Source: Omphiscola glabra | Lineage: Eukaryota > Mollusca > Gastropoda > Lymnaeidae | DNA: 64,000 bases | Reading direction: 5' to 3' | Assembly: GCA_964017045.1 (NCBI GenBank) | Contig: OZ024809.1 | Location: 1,240,001 to 1,304,000 of the forward strand | In this document: positions 1 to 10,799 of the stretch, in pieces | How positions within the stretch are numbered: the first letter of the stretch is position 1 | Layout of the letters: each line of letters starts with the position of its first letter | Made by a program: the position numbers and the translations under genes | The notes under the pieces: generated by a model | Database searches by the model: none | What the model was told of the DNA's origin: nothing | The model's input: the letters and a program-made list of their open reading frames with translations, nothing else

Positions 1-12
1 CTGGATAGCCGA

Positions 13-776
13 GAGGGACCAGAGTGACCCGAGTGACGAGAGTGACCCGAGTGACCAGAGTGACCCTAGTGACCAGAGTGACCCTAGTGACCAGAGTGAC
101 CCTAGTGACCAGAGTGACGAGAGTAACCAGAGTGACCCGAGTGACAAGAGTGACCAGAATGACCCTAGTGACCAGAGTGACCAGAGTGACCCGAGTGACA
201 AGAGTGACAAGAGTGACCAGAGTGACGAGAGTGACGAGAGTGACCAGAGTGACCAGAGTGACAAGAGTGACCCGAGTGACCCGAGTGACGAGAGTGACCA
301 GAGTGACCAGAGTGACCCGAGTGACCAGAGTGACAAGAGTGACCAGAGTGACCTGAGTGACCCGAGTGACAAGAGTGACCAGAGTGACCAGAGTGACAAG
401 AGTGACCCGAGTGACGAGAGGGACCCGAGTGACGAGAGGGACCCGAGTGACGAGAGTGACCAGAGTGACAAGAGTGACCCGAGTGACCAGAGTGACCCGA
501 GTGACAAGAGTGACCAGAGTGACCCGAGTGACGAGAGGGACCCGAGTGACCAGAGTGACCCGAGTGACGAGAGTGACCATAGTGACAAGAGTGACCCGAG
601 TGACCAGAGTGACCCGAGTGACCAGAGTGACGAGAGTGACCAGAGTGACCAGAGTGACCCGAGTGACCAGAGTGACGAGAGTGACCCGAGTGACGAGAGT
701 GACCAGAGTGACGAGAGTGACCAGAGTGACCCGAGTGACCAGAGTGACGAGAGTGACCAGAGTGACCCGAGGGATC
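13..776. repeat. 9-bp minisatellite, about 85 copies
   Basis: Uninterrupted tandem array of a 9-bp unit of form GACNNGAGT. Almost all variation falls at the two N positions (CA, CC, GA, AA, occasionally CT), with a few GAGG for GAGT changes. Because 9 is a multiple of 3 and the unit lacks stops in several frames, it produces long false open frames on both strands. It lies upstream of a pyrimidine-rich stretch and splice acceptor at 835-836, so it is most likely intronic. Confidence 0.95.
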
Positions 777-836
777 CAGCAATTTCTCATCGTTTTCTCT
801 TGTTTGTTTATTTTTTATCTAAACTTCTATTTATAG

Positions 837-2045
837 TATTGAAGGCAGAGCCATGGAGTGTATACCACCTGAAGACCCAAGAATGAAACGACCAACCATA
901 CTAACCACCTGTAAGTCAACCTTTGATGTGTGTGTGTGTGGGTGTGAGTGTGTGTCTGTGTGGGTGGGTGTGTGAGTGTGTATGTGTGTGTGGTTGTGTC
1001 TGTGGGTGTGAATGTGTCTGTACGTGTGTGTGTGTATGTTTGTGTGTATCTGTGTATGTCTGTGTGTGGATGTGTGTGTGTCGGTGTGTGTGTGGCTGTG
1101 TGTGTGTCTGTGTGTGTGGCTGTGTGTGTGTCTGTTTGTACGTGTGTCTCTGTGTGTGTGTGTACATCTGATGTACAGAAAAAAGGGGTCGTCCATTAAT
1201 TAAGTCAACAAAATATGGGGGGGGGGGTAGATTAGTTGACGTCAACAATCATGTTTTCTCTTTTAAAATTTTGATCTTGAAAATTGACTGGCTATTCACT
1301 GCTGATGACTGGCTATTCACTGCTGATGACTGGCTATTATATTATTTCAACAAAATTAATGAGTGTAAATTAAAATAGGTATATAATTTTTAGGCTTTTA
1401 ACAATATAAGATTTATTTAATGTGTGTCTGTCTATTCACTGCTGATGGCTGGCAGAATTTTAGCAGACTTTGTCAGTGCAAGAAATGGGCTAGCAAAGCA
1501 TTCACTGCAATGGGCTAGCAAAACATTCATTGCAAGAAACGCCCCTGCCGCTACGAAAGCTTTCACAGCCAATACATGGTTGCCACATCCAGCGATGGAA
1601 GTTCCTCATAAAGGGACTATGACGCAGGTTAGCCAAACTCAAAAGGGAGCTGACTTGCCGACTTCCTGTCTGACGCTGACGGAAAGTTCCATGATTGGCA
1701 TCTGGAATGTTAGAACGGTGTGGGGGGGAGGGCAAGCCAAAACAAGAAACACTAGATAAGAGAGAATAAACAAGGGCATTCTTATCCTTCCTTACCAACA
1801 CAAATGTCTTGTCCTCAGCTCTGGCTGCCGAGAAACAGGTCAAGGCCGGCATCGACCTGCTCGTAGTCCTGTACGCCGTCGAGGTGTCCCTGTGCCTGCT
1901 GCTGATGATTTGGGCAGTGGCCCTCATGATTGACCACATCCGCGTCATCATGGCCATCCAGAAGAGGAAGATCATTGACGTCAGGGACACGCTGTACCAC
2001 GTGAAGGACAATGAGGAGGAGCTGGAGGAAGAAGACGAGGCTTAA
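837..2045 (+). CDS. 3' end of an unidentified membrane protein gene (two exons)
   Basis: Two coding exons, 837-910 and 1819-2045. The first follows a TTTATAG acceptor and ends at a GTAAGT donor in phase 1. The second follows CCTCAG and needs exactly two bases to complete a codon, so the join (T|CT, Ser) keeps frame. The joined tail has a short Pro/charged stretch, then a strongly hydrophobic helix of about 25 residues (from AGIDLLVVLYAVEV onward), then a basic segment (MAIQKRK) and a very acidic C-terminus ending EEELEEEDEA and stop TAA. This looks like the last transmembrane helix and cytosolic tail of a membrane protein. I do not recognise the family. The 5' part lies left of the window. 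Exon 2 is clearly more GC-rich than its surroundings, as expected of coding sequence. Exon 837-910 is the less certain of the two. Confidence 0.6.
926..1166. repeat. TG-rich microsatellite
   Basis: Imperfect (TG)n tract with interspersed TC, GG and TA steps. It sits in the intron of the partial gene at the left edge. Cys/Val-rich or His/Thr-rich open frames across it are artefacts of the repeat. Confidence 0.95.
1267..1335. repeat. 21-bp direct repeat, three copies
   Basis: Three tandem copies built on GACTGGCTATTCACTGCTGAT, the last truncated. A further partial copy lies at about 1432-1452, and a second small duplication (GGGCTAGCAAA...) at 1486-1540. All are intronic. The rest of this intron (1336-1818) shows nothing else I can support. 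Confidence 0.8.
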
Positions 2046-2223
2046 ACACGTCCCCCCGTGGACACGTCGCCCCGATCATAACCTCACCCCGTAGACACAT
2101 CGCCCCGATGATAACCTCACCCCGTGGGGACACCTCACCCCCTGGAACGCCATCCTGTTAACATCCCGCCCAGAAGACACCTAAACCCTTTTGTAACATC
2201 ACTCCCGTAGACACCTTACCGAT

Positions 2224-2535
2224 TTCACTGCTCAAACTGTAGACACCCCACCCATTTGACCCCTCACTCTATAGACACCCCACCCATTTGACCCATTGCC
2301 CTATAGACACACCACCCATTTGACCCCTCACTCTATAGACACCCCACCCATTTGACCCCTCACTCTATAGACACCCCACCCATTTGACCCCTCACTCTAT
2401 AGACACCCTACCCATTTGACCCATTGCCCTATAGACACCCCACTCATTTGACCCATTGCCCTATAGACACCCCACTCATTTGACCCCTCACTCTATAGTC
2501 ACCCCACCCATTTGACCCCTCACCCCATAGATCCC
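2224..2535. repeat. 32-bp minisatellite in the 3' flank of the first gene
   Basis: About 9-10 copies of a 32-bp C-rich unit (TAGACACCCCACCCATTTGA plus a CCCCTCACTCTA-type half). More diverged copies run back towards the stop codon from about 2050. It begins right after the TAA at 2043-2045 and may lie in the 3' UTR. Confidence 0.85.
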
Positions 2536-2794
2536 CGCCCACTTAAGACCCCATCCTTAAATGCATGAATTTAAAAAAAAAAAATTATTAAGAGTTAACA
2601 TCATTCGTTCTCTAACGCGATACATTGTTCAGTAAAGTGTCACGGGATGCTAGCGAGCAAATGTTTTATTCCTAGTTAATGACGTCACATTTAGATTGAC
2701 AAGAGAAGTTGCTTAAAAATTTTACTTTTTTTATAATTCATAAATGCAATTAATTAATTGACAGTTAAGGAGATGTTATTTTTAACAGTTAAAT

Positions 2795-3380
2795 CGTACT
2801 GTGATGCAGTGATCAATGGTACTATGATGCAGTGATCAAATGGTACTGTGATGCAGTGATCAATGGTACTGTGATGCAGTAATCAAATGGTACTGTGATG
2901 CAGTGATCAAATGGTACTATGATGCAGTGATCAAATGGTACTGTGATGCAGTGATCAATGGTACTGATGCAGTAATCAAATGGTACTGTGATGCAGTGAT
3001 CAAATGGTACTATGATGCAGTGATCAAATGGAACTGTGATGCAGTGATCAAATGGTACTATAATGCAGTGATCAAATGGTACTGTGATGCAGTGATCAAA
3101 TGGTACTGTGATGCAGTGATCAAATGGTACTATGATGCAGTGATCAATGGTACTGTGATGCAGTAATCAAATGGTACTGTGATGCAGTGATCAAATAGTA
3201 CTGTGATGCAGTAATCAAATGGTACTGTGATGCAGTGATCAAATGGTACTGTGATGCAGTGATCAAATGGTACTGTGATGCAGTGATCAAATGGTACTGT
3301 GATGCAGTGATCAAATGGTACTGTGATGCAGTGATCAAATGGTACTGTGATGCAGTGATCAAATGGTACTGTGATGCAGT
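2795..3380. repeat. 24-bp minisatellite, about 24 copies
   Basis: Tandem array of a 24-bp unit containing ACTGTGATGCAGTGATCAAA, with variants that lose one or two bases. Intergenic. It gives repetitive open frames on both strands with no sign of real coding. Confidence 0.95.
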
Positions 3381-3486
3381 TCTGTTTAAGACTTCAGGGT
3401 ACATGCCCATAATAAGAAGACCACTGATATAGCTGATCATTGTTTCCATTGTAATATTTTTCATTCGTTGTTTAAAATGTTTAAAC

Positions 3487-5920
3487 ATTGATCATGTGAA
3501 CATTGCTTTGTGTCTCATGTGAACATTGCTTTGTGTCTCATGTCAACATTGCTTTGTGTGTCATGTCAACATTGCTTTGTGTCTCATGTCAACATTGCTT
3601 TGTGTCTCATGTCAACATTGCTTTGTGTCTCATGTCAACATTGCTTTGTGTCTCATGTCAACATTGATGTGCGTCTGATGTCAACATTGCTTTGTGTGTC
3701 ATGTCAACATTGCTTTGTGTCTGATGTCAACATTGCTTTGTGTCTGTCAACATTGCTTTGTGTCTGTCAACATTGCTTTGTGTCTCATGTCAACATTGCT
3801 TTGTGTCTCATGTCAACATTGCTTTGTGTGTCATGTCAACATTGCTTTGTGTCTCATGTCAACATTGCTTTGTGTGTCATGTCAACATTGCTTTGTGTCT
3901 CATGTCAACATTGCTTTGTGTCTCATGTCAACATTGCTTTGTGTGTCATGTCAACATTGCTTTGTGTGTCATGTCAACATTGCTTTGTGTCTCATGTCAA
4001 CATTGCTTTGTGTCTCATGTCAACATTGCTTTGTGTGTCATGTCAACATTGCTTTGTGTCTCATGTCAACATTGCTTTGTGTCTGATGTCAACATTGCTT
4101 TGTGTCTCATGTCAACATTGCTTTGTGTCTCATGTCAACATTGTTTTGTGTCTCATGTCAACATTGCTTTGTGTCTCATGTGAACATTGCTTTGTGTCTC
4201 ATGTCAACATTGCTTTGTGTCTCATGTCAACATTGCTTTGTGTCTCATGTGAACATTGCTTTGTGTCTCATGTCAACATTGCTTTGTGTCTGATGTCAAC
4301 ATTGCTTTGTGTCTCATGTCAACATTGCTTTGTGTCTCATGTGAACATTGCTTTGTGTCTCATGTCAACATTGCTTTGTGTCTGATGTCAACATTGCTTT
4401 GTGTCTCATGTCAACATTGCTTTGTGTCTCATGTGAACATTGCTTTGTGTCTGATGTCAACATTGCCTTGTGTCTCATGTGAACATTGCTTTGTGTCTGA
4501 TGTCAACATTGCCTTGTGTCTCATGTGAACATTGCTTTGTGTCTGATGTCAACATTGCTTTGTGTCTGATGTCAACATTGCTTTGTGTCTGATGTCAACA
4601 TTGCCTTGTGTCTGATGTCAACATTGCTTTGTGTCTCATGTGAACATTGCTTTGTGTCTCATGTCAGCATTGCTTTGTGTCTCATGTGAACATTGCTTTG
4701 TGTCTCATGTCAACATTGCTTTGTGTCTCATGTGAACATTGCTTTGTGTCTCATGTCAACATTGCTTTGTGTCTCATGTGAACATTGCTTTGTGTCTCAT
4801 GTCAGCATTGCTTTGTGTCTCATGTGAACATTGCTTTGTGTCTCATGTGAACATTGCTTTGTGTCTCATGTCAGCATTGCTTTGTGTCTCATGTGAACAT
4901 TGCTTTGTGTCTCATGTGAACATTGCTTTGTGTGTCATGTCAACATTGCTTTGTGTCTGATGTCAACATTGCTTTGTGTCTGATGTCAGCATTGCTTTGT
5001 GTCTCATGTGAACATTGCTTTGTGTCTGATGTCAACATTGCTTTGTGTCGCATGTGAACATTGCTTTGTGTCTGATGTCAACATTGCCTTGTGTCTGATG
5101 TCAACATTGCTTTGTGTCTCATGTCAACATTGCTTTGTGTCTGATGTCAACATTGTTTTGTGTCTCATGTCAACATTGCTTTGTGTCTGATGTCAACATT
5201 GCTTTGTGTCTCATGTCAACATTGCTTTGTGTCTGATGACAACATTGCTTTGTGTCTCATGTCAACATTGCTGTGTGTCTGATGTCAACATTGCTTTGTG
5301 TGTCATGTCAACATTGCTTTGTGTCTGATGTCAACATTGCTTTGTGTCTGTCAACATTGCTTTGTGTCTGTCAACATTGTTTTGTGTCTGTCAACATTGC
5401 TTTGTGTCTCATGTCAACATTGCTTTGTGTCTCATGTCAACATTGCTTTGTGTCTCATGTCAACATTGCTTTGTGTCTCATGTCAACATTGCTTTGTGTC
5501 TCATGTCAACATTGCTTTGTGTCTCATGTCAACATTGCTTTGTGTCTCATGTCAACATTGCTTTGTGTCTCATGTCAACATTGCTTTGTGTCTCATGTCA
5601 ACATTGCTTTGTGTCTCATGTCAACATTGCTTTGTGTCTCATGTCAACATTGCTTTGTGTCTCATGTCAACATTGCTTTGTGTCTCATGTCAACATTGAT
5701 GTGCGTCTGATGTCAACATTGCTTTGTGTGTCATGTCAACATTGCTTTGTGTCTGATGTCAACATTGCTTTGTGTCTGTCAACATTGCTTTGTGTCTGTC
5801 AACATTGCTTTGTGTCTCATGTCAACATTGCTTTGTGTCTCATGTCAACATTGCTTTGTGTCTCATGTCAACATTGCTTTGTGTCTTTTGTTAACATTGA
5901 TTTGTGTCTCATGTTAAAGA
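3487..5920. repeat. 2.4-kb minisatellite of a 23-bp unit, about 105 copies
   Basis: Tandem array of the unit CATGTCAACATTGCTTTGTG plus TCT (23 bp). Common variants are CATGTGAAC, GATGTCAAC, TGTGTGTC, a C-to-T change giving TTGTTTTG, and a 19-bp short form that loses CATG. Variant order is not random: the same run of variants, including the rare GATGTGCGTC unit followed by the short forms, occurs at about 3658-3790 and 5690-5820. This shows block duplication. Since 23 is not a multiple of 3 and no + frame has a stop, all three + frames stay open for hundreds of codons. These are not genes. Confidence 0.97.
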
Positions 5921-5929
5921 TTTTTATTT

Positions 5930-6640
5930 AAAAAATATAATTCCATTTAACAAAGATGAATGTGTTTTCTATCAGTTAATGATGCACGGCTGCACAGTGT
6001 GGTGCACGGTTACGCAATGTGGTGCACGGCTACACAATGTGGTGCACGGCTACAAAATGTGGCTAGGATTCCAAAACGTATGGAATGCTTAAAAAAATTT
6101 ACAACTAGATATATCCCGCCAAACATTGGCGGAGCAATGCATGAACCTCGCATCTACAAAATGTAGTTGACAAAACATGAACTCAGGAAACGCACATTTA
6201 AGAATCCCAATTCTTTGCTACATATTCACCCATGATACGTCACTGCACACTTTTTATTTCACGCCCATGAACTATATTAAATATTTTGATGTCCCAACCA
6301 CTTTAAAACCGAGTAATTCTTTCACCATTTTTTTTAAAACTGAGACGATTTCATTTTACGAAAAGAAAATATTACGCGCCAAACGCGGTATATAAAAAAA
6401 ATATATATCATTTTGGGTAGTTTTATATTTTGCGCGCAATTGAACTCATTATTGAACCATACTTTCTTTCAAACATTTAGAATAATTTATAATATACTCT
6501 CAATACCAAATTGACTGTTTAGGAAGCAGCCAGTTTGTTAGGAAGCAGTCCACGAGTCACACCAGAAGTGTAATATATATAAGAGATTACAACATTGCCT
6601 ATTTAAAAGCCTCAGAACTATTATAATCATTGGAAGTAGT
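5930..6640. other. Gene-free AT-rich DNA with a small 20-bp repeat
   Basis: No gene supported. A short tandem repeat of about four copies of GGTGCACGGCTACACAATGT lies at 5990-6062. A GC-rich patch at about 6372-6392 (GCGCCAAACGCGG) runs straight into TATATAAAA, but nothing downstream looks like a transcribed gene. Confidence 0.6.
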
Positions 6641-6873
6641 AGTTTTCTATAGCGCGGTACCCCAGCCCAGGGTTGGGCTCACCACGCTGTACATACAATT
6701 TAACAAACATAATCATGAACTTAAAAATTAACATACATTAATTAAATCAAACAAAAGAAATGTATGTTCACTCTACCCATTCCATAACTATTTACATGTC
6801 AAGCCATGGACGGCACCCAGCAGCATCGTTTATCGGTAGGAGAGGGGAATCAGTCAGGATAGTAAGAGTTTAA
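6640..6873 (-). mobile_element. LINE 3'-end fragment
   Basis: About 230 bp matching the 3' region of the longer LINE copy at 52.6-53.5 kb in the same orientation. Shared stretches include TTTACATGTCAAGCCATGGA, a CAGCATCGTTTATCGGT-type segment, GGGGAATCAGTC and a GGGCTCAC-type segment near the 3' end. It is truncated and ends where the hAT MITE begins. Both coordinates are approximate. Confidence 0.7.
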
Positions 6874-7078
6874 AGTTGGTTCTCAACCTGTGGTTCGCGA
6901 CCCCTTTGGGGGTCGCACCACCCTCTCACAAGGGTCGCCTAAGACCGTCTAAAAACACATATACTGTACAGGTATAAGGTAACAACGAAAATAATTATGT
7001 GGTTGGGGAGTGGGGGGTCGCCGCCACATGAGAAACTGTATAACAGGGTCGCGGCGTTAGCAAGGTTGAGAACCACTG
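6874..7078. mobile_element. hAT-type MITE, copy 1
   Basis: A non-autonomous element of about 205 bp with termini resembling the common hAT consensus: left GGTTCTCAACCTGTGG, right GGTTGAGAACCACTG. Between them are GC-rich blocks (GGGGGTCGC, GGGTCGCGGCG). It is the same family as the intact copy at 17924-18103. No clean 8-bp target duplication is visible here, so the left end may have decayed. Confidence 0.8.
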
Positions 7079-7195
7079 CTCTAGACCATCATTTATGTGT
7101 TTAACCCCCTTGCTCAGATTTTGTCTGCCACTACTGCTGAATATTTATTTAGTGTTGTTCTTTTAGCAATCAACAATTTGGTTTTTCAATTACTG

Positions 7196-7325
7196 TGTGA
7201 TATGGTCAGTCATTGTGATTTGGTCAGTCATTGTGATATGGTCATTCATTGTGATATGGTCAGTCATTGTGATATGGCCAGTCATTGTGATATGGTCAGT
7301 CATTGTGATATTTTTAGTCATATCA
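7196..7325. repeat. 18-bp minisatellite, about 7 copies
   Basis: Tandem copies of GATATGGTCAGTCATTGT with single-base variants. Intergenic. Confidence 0.9.
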
Positions 7326-7392
7326 TGAAAGTAGCATGTTGTCCGGTTAAAAATTAGTTCAAAAGAAATACAGTGCAAAAGTCCTTCGTATT

Positions 7393-7685
7393 ACCTTACA
7401 TGACTTTGTGATACAAGATGGGCATCCAGTCTTACATGACTTTGTGATACAAGATGGGCATCCAGTCTTACATGACTTTGTGATACAAGATGGGCATCCA
7501 GTCTTACATGACTTTGTGATACAAGATGGGCATCCAGTTTTACATGACTTTGTGATACCAGATGGCATCCAGTCTTAAGTAACTTTGTGATACAAGATGA
7601 AGATAGCATCTAGTCTTAAGTAACTTTGTGATACAAGATGGCATCCTGTCTTAAGTAACTTTGTGATACAAGTTGGGCATCCAGA
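7393..7685. repeat. 36-bp minisatellite, about 8 copies
   Basis: Tandem copies of a 36-bp unit that starts CTTACATGACTTTGTGATAC and ends GGGCATCCAGT. The right-hand copies carry AAGTAACTT instead of ACATGACTT, so the array has two subfamilies. The following 7690-8030 is AT-rich with no supported feature. Confidence 0.92.
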
Positions 7686-8032
7686 AATTCCGCATTAGAT
7701 GATGTCTTGCAGAATGTACCAGCAGTAATATTTGCCCCAAAGAATCGTGACTAGAAAGATAAAATCAAGCACTACTAAAAAGTATCCTGAAGTAAATGGA
7801 ATTCGTAATCGTATAACACTGGATACATATGGATACATTTGACTTTATAGTGCTTATAATAAATTGGGGGAGGGGGTTATGTGCTATAGAAGGTTTATTC
7901 ACCTATTTACAAAGAAGTAGGCTTGTAATGATATTAGAACATCGTCAGAATGGATTTAACTTTCGAAAATTATATAAAAATAAGCGAAATAAAATGTTAT
8001 AATGTGCATTTAATTTGACAGGATTGAAAACA

Positions 8033-8586
8033 AGCAATATTGTTGGATCAAAGTGTCTATGTCATGTTAGCCTACTACCAATTAGGTGTCAATATTGTTG
8101 GATCAAAGTGTCTATGTCATGTTAGCCTACTACCAATTAGGTGTCAATATTGTTGGATCAAAGTGTCTATGTCATGTTAGCCTACTACCAATTAGGTGTC
8201 AATATTGTTGGATCAAAGTGTCTATGTCACGTTAGCCTACTACCAATTAGGTGTCAATATTGTTGGATCAAAGTGTCTATGTCATGTTAGCCTACTACCA
8301 ATTAGGTGTCAATATTGTTGGATCAAAGTGTCTATGTCATGTTAGCCTACTACCAATTAGGTGTCAATATTGTTGGATCAAAGTGTCTATGTCACGTTAG
8401 CCTACTACCAATTAGGTGTCAATATTGTTGGATCAAAGTGTCTATGTCATGTTAGCCTACTACCAATTAGGTGTCAATATTAATGGATCAAAGTGTCTAT
8501 GTCATGTTAGCCTACTACCAATTAGGTGTCAATATTGTTGGATCAAAGTGTCTATGTCACGTTAGCCTACTACCAATTAGGTGTCA
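8033..8586. repeat. 55-bp minisatellite, 10 near-identical copies
   Basis: Ten copies of a 55-bp unit beginning CAATATTGTTGGATCAAAGT and ending ACCAATTAGGTGT. Copies differ mainly by ATGTCATGTT versus ATGTCACGTT, plus one TTAATGG variant. The very low divergence suggests recent expansion or active homogenisation. Confidence 0.95.
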
Positions 8587-8759
8587 TCAGCAAGAGAGAC
8601 TTTGGTAAAGAACGATAACTCCTGTTGGTTAGTCGGACTTTCTTTTTACGTTCCTGCTTCCCCTGTTGTCAAAACTTAGCCACGACACTGTTAAAATTAT
8701 AAATTAATTTCACTGACATAACGGAATATTTCTGATACACATGCAATGATATGACTTAT

Positions 8760-9182
8760 GATTGATGTCTACGACTTGAGGTCAGCACTTAGAAAAGAGG
8801 CTGTGACTTCAAAAACAAGTCTAAAGCTAAAAGTGACTGGCACACAAAAATGTTGATGGCCAACGAATTTTACAAAAAGCAGAAAACGGTCAATCTCAGA
8901 AAATACCTTTAAAAAAAATTCTGCGTCCAGTGAATGTGTTTCAAAATCTGCCTGCGGCTCTTGGCGTATTATGAGCAATGTATTGTGAGTCGGTGCATTG
9001 CCCAGTCTAATTAATGCAGCTGCATTTCCTGAACTTTTAAGTGTGGACATGTTTCAAAATTCCACCAGGGACCGGTGTACCAGATTCATTAAATACCGTT
9101 TATACATATATATAGGCCTATTATATTTTTTATTTTACCATAAATACTAAAGTTGTGCGGACCAACATTTGGGGAACGCTGG
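8760..9182. mobile_element. Possible decayed hAT-like remnant
   Basis: The right edge at 9163-9182 reads CATTTGGGGAACGCTG, the reverse of a CAGCGTTCCCCAA-type hAT terminus. The sequence to its left has longer open stretches than its surroundings but many stops on the + strand. I could not find a matching left terminus or a recognisable transposase motif. Confidence 0.3.
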
Positions 9183-9469
9183 TCTAATGAATATTCAAGG
9201 CCGTTTGTCAATGCTGACAATCAAATTAATATTTATGTATAATTTAATTATTTTATTTTTGAATTTGAGTTCAAAATTTGACATGAAAATGTTTTCACGG
9301 TAAGAGGTCTAACGATAAGTCACCAGCGACCCCCTTTTGTAAATCCAACCTTACCAATACACACACACAAACAACTGATCATTTCAATTCACCATCCACT
9401 TTGAGAACCCCTGGAGCCTGGAATATATTGTTAGTTTAGCGCAATTTTTGGAGTTCGCTCGGGAGGCTA

Positions 9470-9677
9470 TTCTTATAATATGAATGTAAACAAAACTATG
9501 TGGGTTATTTTCCGTCCCCGAGACGCCGAAGAGTGCCGTGTGTCTGCTAGACGCAGCAGTCTAACCAATCAAAATCTTGGGCATTCTTACGCTGTGTAAC
9601 AACATTCCTACACACGAAACGCGGGAGTAAGCCACAAGTGTCTTGTCTTATCGCCGAGACGGGCTTTAGTAAAATAG
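9470..9677 (+). promoter_or_regulatory. CAPN5: Candidate CAPN5 promoter and non-coding first exon
   Basis: A locally GC- and CpG-richer segment with a CCAAT box at 9565-9569 (CTAACCAATCAAAA). It ends at a strong splice donor, AAAATAG|GTAAGTT, with the last exonic base at 9677. The first coding exon of the calpain gene has its own acceptor (CCCTAG) at 14589, 121 bases before the ATG, so an upstream non-coding exon is expected. This segment is the best candidate seen. The transcription start and the linkage are inference. Confidence 0.45.
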
Positions 9678-10058
9678 GTAAGTTCCAATTCAGCCTACCA
9701 TTTCATGTGCATACGTATAGGAAATTCATTATGTTTAATTAAGACAGCGGTAGTACTGGTCTGGATGCATTCTTTTGTGTCACCAAGACTGTCTTCTGCA
9801 ATTATTATACTTTACACTGTACCTTGCCATACGCGCACCAATAGTGGCAATAGTAAGTGACAATTGATGTGTGACACGGGACGCAGTGTTTGTAATGAGT
9901 TCACCATGGGTGATGTGGTCATTTTGTGTTCACGCTCCACATATTTTTGTGTAAACAATGTTTTCACTCAAAGGACTCGGGCAATGCCACGCCCACAGGC
10001 CCACAGTCACAGTCATCTCCTGCTGCATTGACTGTTCTTAGACTGTACTATCTGTACT

Positions 10059-10785
10059 GAAATATCTCATTAGGAAATGGCGTCAGCGGGCCGTCGAGCT
10101 TGCGCTCCTTATGCCCTCCCTGGCGTCCACCCACACCTGCCATGCGCCGGGTTTCCCCGGCGTCAGGCCGTGCGAGGGAACGCCAGAGACCTCCCCGGGC
10201 GTGAAACGTCCCCACCAGCAACCGCTCGATCAGGTTTGCTGATGGAGACCTCACCCGCCCGGAGACGTCTGGTCGACCGAAGACGCTGTGTTTCAAGCGT
10301 CCGTAGTCCACTTTCCTAGGGGCCGGGACGGTAAATTAACGTCCTAATATCTCCCCCCACCCGTCCCGGGGAAGCATCGGACGCCCTCTAAGAGGGATTC
10401 TACAGTGGGTTTCCACCTCGCAACTAATTCGTGAAGTAGCTGGGACGAAACGGTTGCCTAGGAGCAGCTTTCTCAGGGCTGCATATTTAGAATCACCGGC
10501 CATAGGCTTCCACCACAGCCTATCGCCTCATATCCCTTAACGGCAACTTATAATCATGATCCCTACCCTGTGTTTGCCTTTTCTTCCCCCTGCGAAGTAT
10601 CACAGGTGGCAGCCCTGTAGGAGCCGTTTATTCCAGCAACTACCATGCATGCCCTTGTCTGCCATGCGTAACACGCAATGGTGGTAATGTGCCCCGGGTT
10701 AACGCCGAGGTGGTCGGTGGCCAGCGCTTCCAAATCGGCAAGCCACTACAGACTTGTCAACTGGAATCCCGGGGGGGGGGGGGGG
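10059..10785. mobile_element. GC-rich retroelement-like insertion with 12-bp target duplication and G15 tail
   Basis: A 727-bp GC-rich island inside the first calpain intron, flanked by identical 12-bp copies of ACTATCTGTACT (10047-10058 and 10786-10797). The right end is CCC followed by 15 G. The perfect flanking repeat fits target-primed reverse transcription of a 5'-truncated retroelement. Inside, CCGGGACGG (10323-10331) and CCGTCCCGG (10361-10369) can form a perfect 9-bp stem. Open frames of 80-87 codons exist on both strands but match no family I know. Orientation is uncertain; the G tract as a 3' tail would imply +. Confidence 0.55.
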
Positions 10786-10799
10786 ACTATCTGTACTAA

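Noticed and set aside
24..836. Long Val-Thr-Arg and Ser-Gly-His open frames on both strands
   Set aside because: Pure translation of the 9-bp array; no composition or start context typical of genes.
1424..2011. Open frames in the intron before the 1819-2045 exon and antisense to it
   Set aside because: They cross the splice acceptor or run antisense to the supported exon.
3510..5931. Open frames of up to 291 codons in all + frames
   Set aside because: The 23-bp unit has no + strand stop in any frame; proteins only restate the repeat.
6372..6400. E2F-like GCGCCAAA next to a TATA-like run
   Set aside because: No gene or first exon follows within reach; likely chance.
8033..8586. Regular direct repeats resembling a CRISPR array
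   Set aside because: Copies are contiguous with no unique spacers, and the genome is eukaryotic.
10048..10319. 80-87-codon open frames on both strands in the GC-rich insert
   Set aside because: Expected by chance in GC-rich DNA; no recognised motif, so not called as a gene.
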